A DNA stretch of 64,000 nucleotides from Argopecten irradians (lineage: Eukaryota > Mollusca > Bivalvia > Pectinida > Pectinidae). The notes below the pieces were generated by a model, which saw only the letters and a list, made by a program, of their open reading frames with translations, was not told the DNA's origin and searched no databases. The position numbers and the translations under genes were made by a program. The DNA is taken from NCBI RefSeq assembly GCF_041381155.1, contig NC_091142.1:6389778-6453777 (forward strand). The letters are read 5' to 3'. Positions 1 through 13,000 of this stretch are shown in pieces; the first letter of the stretch is position 1; the number at the start of each line of letters is the position of its first letter.

Positions 1-1042
1 TTGGAGAAGTGAACCGAATACCGATCATTACGACCGGATTTAATCGATCGGAAGTCGTTTTTTACACTAGTGTACCGCATGTATGGCTAGTGTTCGTTAA
101 AACCGACCGATATTGATTGTTAATAAGAATGTTATCACAAAAGAGAGAATAATACGTTTAAAAAGGAATGGATTACAACAATCTTGACTTTGTTACCGCT
201 TATAAACGTAGTTTAGTTAGTTAGTTGCGTGAATGTTCTTGGGGATGTTCTCGTCTGCACTAACCTACACTATGATCGCTTCCGGTTACGTCAAGAATCA
301 AATTATATGGTCTAATTACACGATGATCAGTCGATGCCGGTCATTATATGACATAGTCATTTTCTAAAACTATACATGGCTTCGGCTTCTTCATACAGAT
401 AATTTACGTTATCAGACAACTACATATGTAAATAAAAAATCTGTGTGATTTGAATACGAAACTTTCTCTTTATTACTAGCTCTGCTTGTTTTCCTACAGT
501 AAACAAACCGCGTGCACGTGGTAGATCTTCGTTAAATATCTAAACAATAGACATGATTAAATAATTACACCACATCTCGGGTTATAATTACCGGGTTAAT
601 TACTGTTGTACCCACCCTATAGCCAAGGATGTTTCACATCTGTATACATGCCCCAGGACATGGCATGCGACAACTATGCTACAGGTACGTGTGTATTTCA
701 CGGTCGGTTGATCAGACCTCAATGCAATCTATCGGTGTCGCTCAGGTAAGGCCGGTTTTCAGAAGTGTATTTTAGTTACATTTGACTATTCTGCTCTCGG
801 AATTGGGAGGGATCGGTTTTGGGAAGTTTTATATACTATTAATAAAAAGGAATTCATTCCGTACATGACATCCATGTTCGGTTTCTAGAGGTGATCGGTT
901 TTGAGAAGGTTCGGTTTTGGGAAGTTCCACTGTATCCTTAAAATTAAAACACACAAATATTTGGTGTAAACCAATAAATTGTCTATTCATATTGCGTAGA
1001 CTACAAGGATTTAAACCCAACTCATCACAAAGATAGACACAC
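1..1042. other. Left edge, downstream of the last TBC-gene exon found
   Basis: Apart from the candidate element end at 782-934, I see no convincing exon here. The short open frames in this stretch have neither conserved-looking protein sequence nor matching splice phases. The missing 3' exon or exons of the TBC gene either lie off the window or are too short to recognise. Confidence 0.4.
782..934. repeat. Candidate end of a pogo/Tigger-like DNA element
   Basis: The motif GATCGGTTTTGGGAAG recurs in slightly varied form around 810, 893 and 910. The segment ends in a form that reads CAGTGGAACTTCCCAAAACC on the minus strand, which resembles the CAGT...AACC-rich ends of pogo/Tigger-type elements. 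Related ACCGA/CGGTT words also occur at 1-120, so the element may span the left edge. No transposase reading frame or second terminus was found, so the class is tentative. Confidence 0.35.
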
Positions 1043-4000
1043 CTGATTGGTTAGACGCTGGTTTCTTGTACTCTACCCTTATAAGGGCATATGGGTGTGC
1101 CCCAAGTTCCCGTTCTACGTCGTACTGGGAAATATCGATACTCTCGTACACAAACTTGTCCTGTGGGAAGTGCATCTCATACAACAGGTTTTTGTACATA
1201 TCTTTAGTCTGCACAGACGTGTATGCTGGGTGCATTGACATACGGGAACGAAGCTTGATGCTTCCGAAGTAGATGGACACATGCAGTTGCATTTCAGCCG
1301 CCATCAAGTGATTCAACCACGATTCCTGTCGAAAGAAAAAAGGACATGAAATGGTGATATTATATACGGTATAGTGGATAAATTTTGCGGGGTATTTATT
1401 CTTGCTTTATTTACAGTTTTCCTGAAATTTGCAAAGGCAAAACACCAGTGAAATTCTTTTAATTTCAAAACTGTTAATATGCTAATTTAGCTAATAATGC
1501 ATTTAGAGCAATTGGTATACCCCAAAATTAAAACCCTGCAAATATGTTTCATAACGAAACTGTGAAATATACATCCCTCAAATCTAAAGTGCTACTACAT
1601 TTTACATATCAGGCATTTCTTGATAATTTTTATTATTTTCTTTGTATCATTTCAGTTATATTTCAATTTTTTATGTATAAGACAATATGCTCAAGTTACT
1701 GTACAGTTGGTTAACTCTGTGGGAGAAAATTTCGTTATTTACTCATTTATATTTTACTGTGGGGAGAAATGTTTGCTCATTTGTCAATATCTCACAATAA
1801 TAAGCTTTACTGAAAGGTCATTTTACTTTCATTCGTTGGCTTTTCGATAACAGGTATTTCAGTTCACTGAACTTGGACACCAAAAGCACATTACACATTA
1901 GGGGTGACTATCGCTTACAATTTTAACTATTGCAATACTATTGCTATCGAGTGAAACACTATTGTGATAGTTCAACTATTGCAGAATACAATTGCAATAG
2001 TATTGTGATAGTATTGCACACTGAATTCCATGACAATCCGGTCGATAAATTGGCCGGCATGATGTACATTTACCTGCTAGCGTCAGTACCAACTCAAACG
2101 CAATGAAGATCGTGATTGAGAACATTGTCGGTGTTTGCGTTTGGATTGAATAGTATGGAAAAGTGACATTTTATCATGACTGTTAGTCTGTTACTGTATG
2201 AAACCTCTGTGAGTACATGATTTTAGCCCAAGTTACAGAAAAATATCTGACTATTGAAACTATCGATAGTTTGGCATACTATCGGCGATTGTTATTGACT
2301 TTTTGAAATTGCCATCGATTGATAGAGTTGAGAAGCATACAATTGCAATATATCGATAGACCGATGTATTGTTACACCCCTATTACACATAGACTGATAC
2401 ACAGGTACTTACATTAGACACAGCATTTGATGGGATAACCAGCTTCAGACTAATGTCCTTGATACCAAACGACTGGAGGAATCCAGGGACAGTGGGACTG
2501 GCGATGGAAACACCACCACTGAGGCGTGATGCTGGTGTCCTGTAACAAAAAAGCAAAATCAGATCAGCTGAATTCACTTAATGAAAGTATTTCTTAAAAT
2601 AGCAAAAAAAAGTTCATTTACAACTTTACAGTTTTTATCTTATGTGAAGAATTTTACAACTTTATATTTTTTTTTATTTCATTTTTTTTCAACACAAATT
2701 GACCTCACTATTAATGTACATTCCACTGTGGCCTAATTAAATTGAACTTTGACCTAGTTAAATTCCACTGTGACTTGATTACAGTGAAACCTGCCTTAGT
2801 GAATCCTCTATATAAAGACCACCTGTTTATTAAGACAACATTCTTTGAGTTCCAAATGGCCATAGAGACCACTTTTCCCTTGTCCCTTGAGTGGCCTTTG
2901 TAGACAAGTTTGACAATACAATGCATTATACCATGCATAGATTTCAAGATGGAGTAAAATGAACTAGAACTGTCGCCAGAGTGGCCAACTGATACCCCTG
3001 CTGCACATATTTAGTAATAACACCATTAATGAGTGCCATTGCAGAACCCTATATAGTTTAATCAACTCCCTTTTATGTTGGGGTTCTGTGTACCAAATTT
3101 AATCAAAATCTTTCAAGTAGTTCAGGAGTTTGCGGGACAAAATTGTGTCTACAGACAGACAGACGGACAACCCGATTCCAGTATATCCCCCCCCCCAACT
3201 TGCAAAGGGAATAAATACAGAAAGCAGAATATGTATAACTCTGCCTTGAAGACCCATGTGTATATATATATCTGTATATACACAAGATAAGTCTCTATAT
3301 TGCATTAAAACATGGACACCCAAATCATTGCTAGATTTAGAACTAAAGTACACTCGTGATGAAATTTCACTTACCTGCTAAGGTAAATATATCGAAACTG
3401 GTGTTCATTTTTCGATTCTTTTACACCCATTTTAATTTGAGGAGATATTGGATTCTAACAAAACGTGAAGAGTATGGTTTGTATAATAACGTATGACTAA
3501 GTACAATGTATGCCCAACTGTAAACAGAGTACACCAGAACTGTGTATATCCCATTGTCAGGGTCTTTAATAGATAGCAATCTACACACTCTGATGAGCCT
3601 TCAAGAGCAATACAATGATTACGGTAGATATTTGGCAGTTATGATCTTTAGTAAATTCATATCTAATTTATCATAATTTCTGTAATATATGAATTAAACT
3701 CTTACAATTGGAAATTGCCAAATTGACCCCTCCCAGGCCATTGGAAGGGGGTGGTGGTGGTGGGGGGTAGGGTGGGGAGGGAGTGGGTTGTCACTCCCAC
3801 AGTTTGTAAAATTTTGAATCACCAACACATATGGATGCCATCAGTTCAATATGACTACAAAAACTATTCAATGCATAGTTTCAATAAGAAGTTGTAGAAA
3901 TAGCCAAATTGACACACTCAGGGAAAGCCCCACCATTTGTATAAGTTTTGATCCTCATCCCATAAAGATCTTATCAATGCAATATGAGTGTTATTCAATA

Positions 4001-7000
4001 TTTAGTTTCAAATAAGAAGTCATTATTTACATGGAAATAGCTAGATTGACCCTTTTGGTCCTATCCCTCAGGTACCTGGGGGAGGTGGGGGGGGGGGGGG
4101 GTCATTTACATGGAAATACCCAGATTGACCCCATCTGGCCCCGGCCCATCCCTCAGGTCCCTGGGGGAGGGAAGAGGGGGTCTTATCCTCACCATTTGGA
4201 TTATTGAACTAAAAGCTTGACCTGTATATAAAAACTACTTGGCTATACAACATTCTCTTTGACCATTGGGTGGTGTTTGTAAACAGATTTGGCTGTATGT
4301 AAAACTGAAAATACTATAACTCTTGCCTAGAAAAAAAAAAAATTAATGTAATTTGTGACACCGAACAGTTATGATAATAAAGTCAACCATTGAACTAAAA
4401 ATTATTAGATATACATACACAGGACGTTGACGGTTGAGGTAGGGGATTTCCGTCAGATCTTTTCCACTCTCCAGATGAATCCAGGCCATTTGGATATCAA
4501 CTGTATACAGCTTACATGGCTCAAAGAAAAACACCTACAACACAGAATCAATAATAGTCATTCCTTTAAACCACTTGGGGTATTGATTGTGACGCCATAT
4601 ATTTATTAAAGTATATAAATAAGAGCTTCGATCAATTCTTAATTTTCAGATAAAACAGATTTTTGACCTTTTCAGAAATATCCTGTCCCAGCTTTTAACA
4701 CCACCCTATATAGCTATTCTGACTTAAAACATCCCCTGTAGCCTCTCTCACCTCCTTCATCCCAGTGTAATCCCTCGCCTTCATGAACTTGTGTTTGAGC
4801 AGCATTAAAATGGCCATGGCGAAGTTCTGGAGAACGGACGGCTGCCAGCCTTGTAGGAATAACTGATCCCATACATACATAATCCCTGGTGTGTCCAGTA
4901 CACTAACAAAGCCCTGAAATTCATGTCATGATCAAATTTACAATTTGTTTGGATTTATCATGTCAAAATATTCTATCATTAGCTAAGATCATTGAAGGGT
5001 TTGCTGATGTTCTCCGGTGTTTATAGCGTGGATGTTTGTAGCCAATATAATTCTATAAGTTTCTTAATGAGTATGCTAATCAATGAACCCGCGTAGATAC
5101 CTAATTTACATAACTGAAAATCAAATGCAGAAATTGCAACTATTCTGCTTTATCAAAAATCTGTAATTCTTCAAAAGAAAAACACACAATATTTGTTCCA
5201 TAGCATAACTCTATTTTACTGCTCAAGAAAAATTAAAAAAAAAATTAGAAGGCCAAACCTCGCCTTTCTCTATTTTACCCTCTATTTTAGTGCATAACTG
5301 CTTTACTGATCGAGAAATATTTGAGAATTTTAAGGTCAAACCTCGCCTATCCAGCGACGGAGGAAGATGAGTGGATCTGCGAGGAGTTCAGAGTTCATGT
5401 TCTCCTCTCGTTTACTGCCGGGTGTGGCCTTCAGAAGTTCCTCCGCTTTGGCCTTCTCTACGCTGATCAGCTGGACTAGAAACTCCTGTAATATACATAG
5501 TTATATCACTTTAATGAAGGCCTTCTCTCTGATCAGCTGGACTAGAAACTCCTGTTTAATCAAAGTTATATCACTTTAATCGAAGGCCTTCTCTACGTTG
5601 ATCAGCTGGACTAGAAACTCCTGTAATATACAAAGTATATATCACTTTAATCGAAGGCCTTCGCCACACTGATCAGCTGGACTAGAAAACTCCTGTCATA
5701 TACAAAGTTTATATCACTTTAATCGAAGGCCTTCTCTACGCTGATCAGCTGGACTAGAAACTCCTGTAATATACTAAGTTATAACACTTTTAATCAAAGG
5801 CCTATTCTCTACGCTGATCAGCTGGACTAGAAACTCTCCTGTAATATACAAAGTTAATATCACTTTAATCGAAGGCCTTCTCTACGCTGATCAGCTGGAC
5901 TAGAAACTCCTGTAATATACATAGTTATATCACTTTAATCGAAGGCCTTCTCTACGCTGATCAGCTGGACTAGAAACTCCTGTAATATACAAAGTTTATA
6001 ACACTTTAATCAAAGGCCTTCTCTACGCTGATCGCTGGACTAGAAACTCCGTGTAATATAACAAAGTTATATCACTTTAATCGAAGGCCTTCTCGATAAT
6101 GACGCTGATCAGCTGGACTAGAAACTCCTGTAATATACATAGTTATATCACTTTAATCGATAAGCCTTCTTCTACGCTGATCAGATCTGGACTAGAAACT
6201 CCTGTAATATACAAAGTTATATCACTTTAATCAAAGGCCTTCTCTACGCTGATCAGCTGGACTAGAAACTCCTGTAATATACAAAGTTATATCACTTTAA
6301 TCAAAGGCCTTCTCTACGCTGATCAGCTGGACTAGAAACTCCTGTAATATACAAAGTTATATCACTTTAATCAAAGGCCTTCTCTACGCTGATCAGCTGG
6401 ACTAGAAACTCCTGTAATATACAAAGTTATATCACTTTAATCGAAGGCCTTCGCCACACTGATCAGCTGGACTAGAAACTCCTGTCATATACAAAGTTAT
6501 ATCACTTTAATCGAAGGCCTTCTCTACGCTGATCAGCTGGACTAGAAACTCCTGTAATATACAAAGTTATAACACTTTAATCAAAGGCCTTCTCTACGCT
6601 GATCAGCTGGACTAGAAACTCCTGTAATATACAAAGTTATATCACTTTAATCAAAGGCCTTCTCTACGCTGATCAGCTGGACTAGAAACTCCTGTAATAT
6701 ACAAAGTTATATCACTTTAATCGAAGGCCTTCTCTACGCTGATCAGCTGGACAAGAAACTCCTGTAATATACATAGTTATATCACTTTAATCGAAGGCCT
6801 TCTCTACGCTGATCAGCTGGACTAGAAACTCCTGTAATATACAAAGTTATAACACTTTAATCAAAAGGCCTTCTCTACGCTGATCAGCTGGACTAGAAAA
6901 CTCCTGTAATATACAAAGTTATATCACTTTAATCGAAGGCCTTCTTCTACGCTGATCAGCTGGACTAGAAACTCCTGTAATATACAAAGTTATATCACTT

Positions 7001-10000
7001 TAATCAAAGGCCTTCTCTACGCTGATCAGCTGGACTAGAAACTCCTGTAATATACAAAGTTATATCACTTTAATCGAAGGCCTTCGCCACACTGATCAGC
7101 TGGACTAGAAACTCCTGTAATATACAAAGTTATATCACTTTAATCAAAGGCCTTCTCTACGCTGATCAGCTGGACTAGAAACTCCTGTAATATACAAAGT
7201 TATATCACTTTAATCAAAGGCCTTCTCTACGCTGATCAGCTGGACTAGAAACTCCTTGTAATATACATAGTTATATCACTTTAATCAAAGGCCTTCTCTA
7301 CGCTGATCAGCTGGACTAGAAACTCCTGTAATATACAAAGTTATATCACTTTAATCAAAGGCCTTCTCTACGCTGATCAGCTGGACTAGAAACTCCTGTA
7401 ATAATACAAAGTTATATCACTTTAATCAAAGGCCTTCTCTACGCTGATCAGCTGGACTAGAAAACTCCTGTAATATACAAAGTTATATCACTTTAATCAA
7501 AGGCCTTCTCTACGCTGATCAGCTGGACTAGAAACTTCTGTAATTTACAAAGTTATATCACTTTAATCAAAGGCCTTCTCTACGCTGATCAGCTGGACTA
7601 GAAACTCCTGTAATATACAAAGTTATATCACTTTAATCAAAGGCCTTCTCTACGCTGATCAGCTGGACTAGAAACTCCTGTAATATACAAAGTTATATCA
7701 CTTTAATCGAAGGCCTTCTCTACGCTGATCAGCTGGACTAGAAACTCCTGTAATATACAAAGTTATATCACTTTAATCAAAGGCCTTCTCTACGCTGATC
7801 AGCTGGACTAGAAACTCCTGTAATATACAAAGTTATATCACTTTAATCAAAGGCCTCTCTATGCTGATCAGCTGGACTAGAAACTCCTGTAATATACAAA
7901 GTTATATCACTTTAATCGAAGGCCTTCTCTACGCTGGCCTTCTCTACGCTGATCAGCTGATCAGGACTAGAAACTCCTGTAATATATATCATGGTTATAT
8001 CACTTTAATTGAAGTAATTAGATAATGGAAAACATGGACATTTCTATAATACAATATTTATGCTATTTTTTTTTAATTTCACAATTAAGAGTTATCAAGT
8101 TATACACTGTGACTATGCCTGATGCTTTTTTCGTTGGTAATTTAATTTCACGATTTCTACTTGCCAGTGAATTTGAAATATGCAAAATTTAACTGCACAT
8201 GAATATTAGTTAGTAGCTGAATAACTTGTTTGCAAAATACTATGAAAATTAATTTCATGCAAAATCACAGTGAATGGATACACGCAATCTATAACATGGT
8301 ACATCTAAAATAAAATCACTCGTATCATTTGTGAGAAAAGAAGTAGAGCAGCGTGTTTATTATCGTGTACCTTTTTGTTGATCTTGATGTTGGTGGTAGC
8401 GATCGCCTTAAGGTGGGTGAACATATCTGGATCAGCCTGACTCAGAATGTTCATAACGGTCTCGGCGATGGCGAACACTTGGATCCACGTGGGGAAGCAG
8501 GAGTTGTTCAAGAGGTCCAGGTACATTGCTAACTCGTACACATGTTGGCCTGTAAGAGAGTGGAACATTGGAGTGGATATTAGGGTAAAATACTTTTATT
8601 AATAAGAAAAAGAACATTTAGGGATAAAATTAGAAATTTAGAAACTAAATTACATCAGTTTGAAGCATTAAAAACATCTGCAAACTACAGAATTAAAACA
8701 TGCACGCATGGATCAAATGCTTTCACAGTGTCAATGGGCCTGCTATGTAAATAAAGTGCATGGTTTTATAACTAAGTTGGTATAAACTCCCCACCAACCC
8801 ATCCATAACAAAAACTGTACCTTTTTCAGTGGGTTTATTGGACTCCTGTTGGAAGCTGACCTGTAGAGGGAACAGCCAGTGAATCAGGTACGGCTCATAG
8901 CTTCGATCGTATGTGTAGAGAATGTTGAGTGTGCGGCTCGCCTCGATCATGTGTTCGTTGGTGCGGAACGCCACCATACCAGTTGTCTTGTTGTAGGTCT
9001 GAAAATACAGGCATCGGATAATGATTATGCATGATTGGTTTCACATTCTATTAATAGCCGGGGTCAGTCAAGAACATATCGTGTTTAGGAGGTGGATAAA
9101 AACCAGAGAACTGGGAGAAAAACCACCGACCAGTGGTCAGACATACCTAGCAACTGCCCCACACAGTATTTGAACTGGCGACCCAGAGGTGGAGGGCTTG
9201 TGGTAATATGTCGAGACATCTGAACCACTTGGCCATCGTGATGATATTACTGACTCATCCAATAATGTTACTATCTGGCCGTTCCTAATCAATCATTTAA
9301 TGAAACTATCATGACATTTTATAACAAGATGGAATAAGATAGTACAGGCAACACTAGCAACATGCCTCTATGAGGAGAAACTACAAAAATAACATTAAGC
9401 TGTATTCTTTTAGTGTACATGTTTATTACGAATCTGATTCTAAATTTACAAGGCAATATCTTGCATTGTTATTCAGTTGGAAAATATTCATGAACTGTAA
9501 ATGTTTGTACGACATAAATACCCCTACCTCCACAGGACATGTTGGGACGTGATGGGACAGACATGAGTAACACTAGTATTAATTTTTTTTTATGCCATTA
9601 TGCCCCCCCCCCAACCACAGAAAAAAAAAAAAAAAAAAACAAAGAATGCACCAGTAGCAGATTACATTTTAAGAATTACCACTACAGAGGAATTTGTCTA
9701 TGAATAGATGTATACTTCAGAGGTCTGTTAGTCAATGTTTATATAGGCACTCATGTGGAATTCTCTTTATGATTCAAAGATGCGTTACTAAAGCCTACCT
9801 CGACAACAGCATTTTCTATGAGGCCAGCTATAGGGGTATTGGTAGCCCTTGAGATTCTCAAATCGTGTACACCTCTCGCCACCGCTTTGGCAAAACGCTC
9901 GCGTAATACACGCTCCAGGTTACTGTAAATATATACAAATCATCACAATAATACACAAAATATTGTTCAATCAAATTGTATTTCTTGATTTTACATAAAC

Positions 10001-13000
10001 CAACATTTAAGAAGTATAGACTCATACATCTTGAACAACAATTTTTTACTTAAACCCATACTATAAATCAATTAATTATTGTGTGCAATTGAATTTCACA
10101 TATTTCACAAGCAAGTAGCTAAATCGTGAAATTAAATCTTTGTAAAAAATATTTACACAATAGTCATGAAAATTCAAAATTAGGTCGCTGTGAAAATAAG
10201 TTTAATGTTTTTTCTAATTTCCCCCCAACTAAAATTCAATTATCATATAATACCATATTGACTGTATTAAGCGCCCCTCTCTTTTTCTGAACAAGAGTTG
10301 AAGTTGTATAAATGCCCAAATCCCATGTGTTTAATAATATTTTACAACATGTGATGCCTGTAACATCAGCATTGTATCCCACATTTCATGAACTTGTGAG
10401 TCTTTTCATTTCAACCAATTTTATTGAATCAATCAAAAGGATTGGGCAACAGGCTATGCCTATATAAGCCCTTTCCTAGCCAGAAACTATAATCAAATTA
10501 AAGTATATACATGTAATAAGTTGATTAAACAACATCTTAATTAAACAAATTTGGTATGTAACAAAAGGATTTTATTAATACTATTAATATGCCAAGTATT
10601 ATACTCTTATGGATAATTATATAAGTTTGGGAATAAATTTCAAATTGGTAATTTTATATATATATATAATATAATTGTACAAGGGAGATAATTCATTAAT
10701 AGACTGAATAATATTATAGTAGTAAGATAGTAATTAGTTATGTAATATAACAGACTAGTAAGTCTTTTACATGTTAATCACGACATGATAAGGCATCTCA
10801 AAGGATAAAAGGCATAGACATGTTTACTGTTACAAATTATTGTACCAGGAGTGCAGAAAGATTTAAAATTTGGCTGACTTTTTTCATCCACAACTTACAT
10901 TTTGATTCATTAATAAGTATCCCCCTTTATTGCAAATTATTTAAGTGCCCTGGGCGCTAGTTTCGGCGAATACAGTAATTAAAATCGCAAAAATTTCGAC
11001 CCACATAAAAATAATATGCAGTAAACAAAATATATATTTACCCTTCTGACAAACGTTTCCGCTCCTCCCTGAACAATACATCAGCCCACATGTGTGTTCG
11101 TAGTGTCCCGGGCAACTGACGCCCGTGCATTCGACCAGCGACGTGGTCAAACTTGCGGGGATCTCTTTCTAATATCGCCATGACAGCCAGGCCAATGGCG
11201 TCGCTCTGGACCCCCCACAGTGGGGGAGGGTCACCCTCAACTTTCTGTACCATTGCTGTAAAAGAGCAATTATAAACATCAAAATGTTTTATTGTAATTA
11301 TGCAAAATATAATTATATGAGTAGCGTTTTGATTAATATATACTGAATCTGCATCTAGTACTAACACTTTAAGAATTTTTTTTATAATAACCCAATGTAT
11401 AGTTTATAAGATTTTTTCAAGAATCTCTGTTTTAAAGGCTCGTTAAATAATTATTTTCATCAATTTAGATAGAAAACACATGGATAAATGGTTTATTCAT
11501 AAACTACTTTTTTAATAGCAACTTATATGTAATTAATGTTCTACAAGACTAAACTATTAAATCATAGAAACTCTTTAACATTTCCTCAAAAGTCAATATT
11601 CCAACAAACACCTACAAATTCAAGTAAAACATCATACACTGTCAGGTATATGTAAAACAACATTTCAATTAAAACTTTAATGGACATTCATGTGTATTAA
11701 TATGAACAGACTATTTGTCAAAAAAAATCATTTTTTACAATCAATATTTTATCAGTACATATCCTGAAAATAAGATGAAGCACCAAACGAACTCATTTTT
11801 CAAGTTGGTTTCTTTTGCAAGAAAAAGAACAAATTGATGGCTATTGCATAAAACATAACATCTAGGTGATTTGTGATTTAAAATATATGATTCTAGCACA
11901 GAGTCTACCAAACAATCACTCTGATACCTGTGGTCGGTACAGTCAGTGATCAGAATAAAGTCATGGGTCATTCTCAATAAAGTCAGAGATTGGTAAAGTG
12001 AGTGGTCAGTTAAGCCAATGGTCAGTTATAAAGTCATGATTAGTGGTAAGTTAAGACAGTGGCCAGTAAAGTCAGTGGTCAATCACAGAGGTCAGTTAAA
12101 GGCCCACTACCTTTCCGAAACGGTTTTTGATTTTTAAAATGGGAATGTAAAACGAGATTAATAATTTTGTCGAGTGGCAAAAGTTATTAACTTTGCGTAA
12201 ATACTACACTTATTATCACCTCCTAAACAATTTAATTAAAATAAATAAAATGTTAATTTTCATAACGCGGGTCGTCTTATGTTTTCCCCTGTCGTCATGA
12301 ATACCGCGCGGTTGTTGACTATCACTGCGGCAGACGGTAAAACAGCGAAATGACTCTCCACTGTTTTCAAATATTACGCAGGAAATCTTGCATATGTTTG
12401 GTGTTGTAACCTCATTTAGGCCATCGGTAGATATTTTCTGAGGTAATTAATGTTTTTAAGAAATCTTTATATTTTGCTCCGGAAAGGTAGTGGGCCTTTA
12501 AGTAAGTGGCCAGTAAAGTCAGCGATCAGTCACAGAGGTCAGTTAAGTAAGTGGTCAGTTACAGTAAGTAAGTGGTCAGTTACAGTAGTGAGAGGTCAGT
12601 AAAGTCAGTGGCCAGTCACAGAGGTCATGTTAAGTCAGTGGTCATCAGTTAGGTAAGTGCCAGTTACAGTAATGAGAGGTCAGTAAAGTCAGTGTCAGTC
12701 ACAGAGGTCAGTTAAGTAAGTGGTCAGTTAGGTAAGTGGCCAGTTAAGTCAGTGGTCAGTAAAGTCAGTGGTCAGTCATGTCAGTGGTCAGTAAAGACAG
12801 TGGTCAGCAAAGTCAGTGGTCAGTACATACAGTCAGCGGTCAGTAAAGTCAGTGGTCAGTAAAGTCAGTGGTCAGTAAAGTCAGTGGTCAGTAAAGACAG
12901 TTTTTTTGTACATACACTACAAAACTACAACATATAGAGCTCTGTATGTATCACACGAACTATAAACACACCGATATCATCAATTACTTGTAGATTTGTG

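Noticed and set aside
5449-7985. CRISPR-like array
   Set aside because: The repeats are contiguous 70-bp units with no unique spacers, in an animal gene intron.
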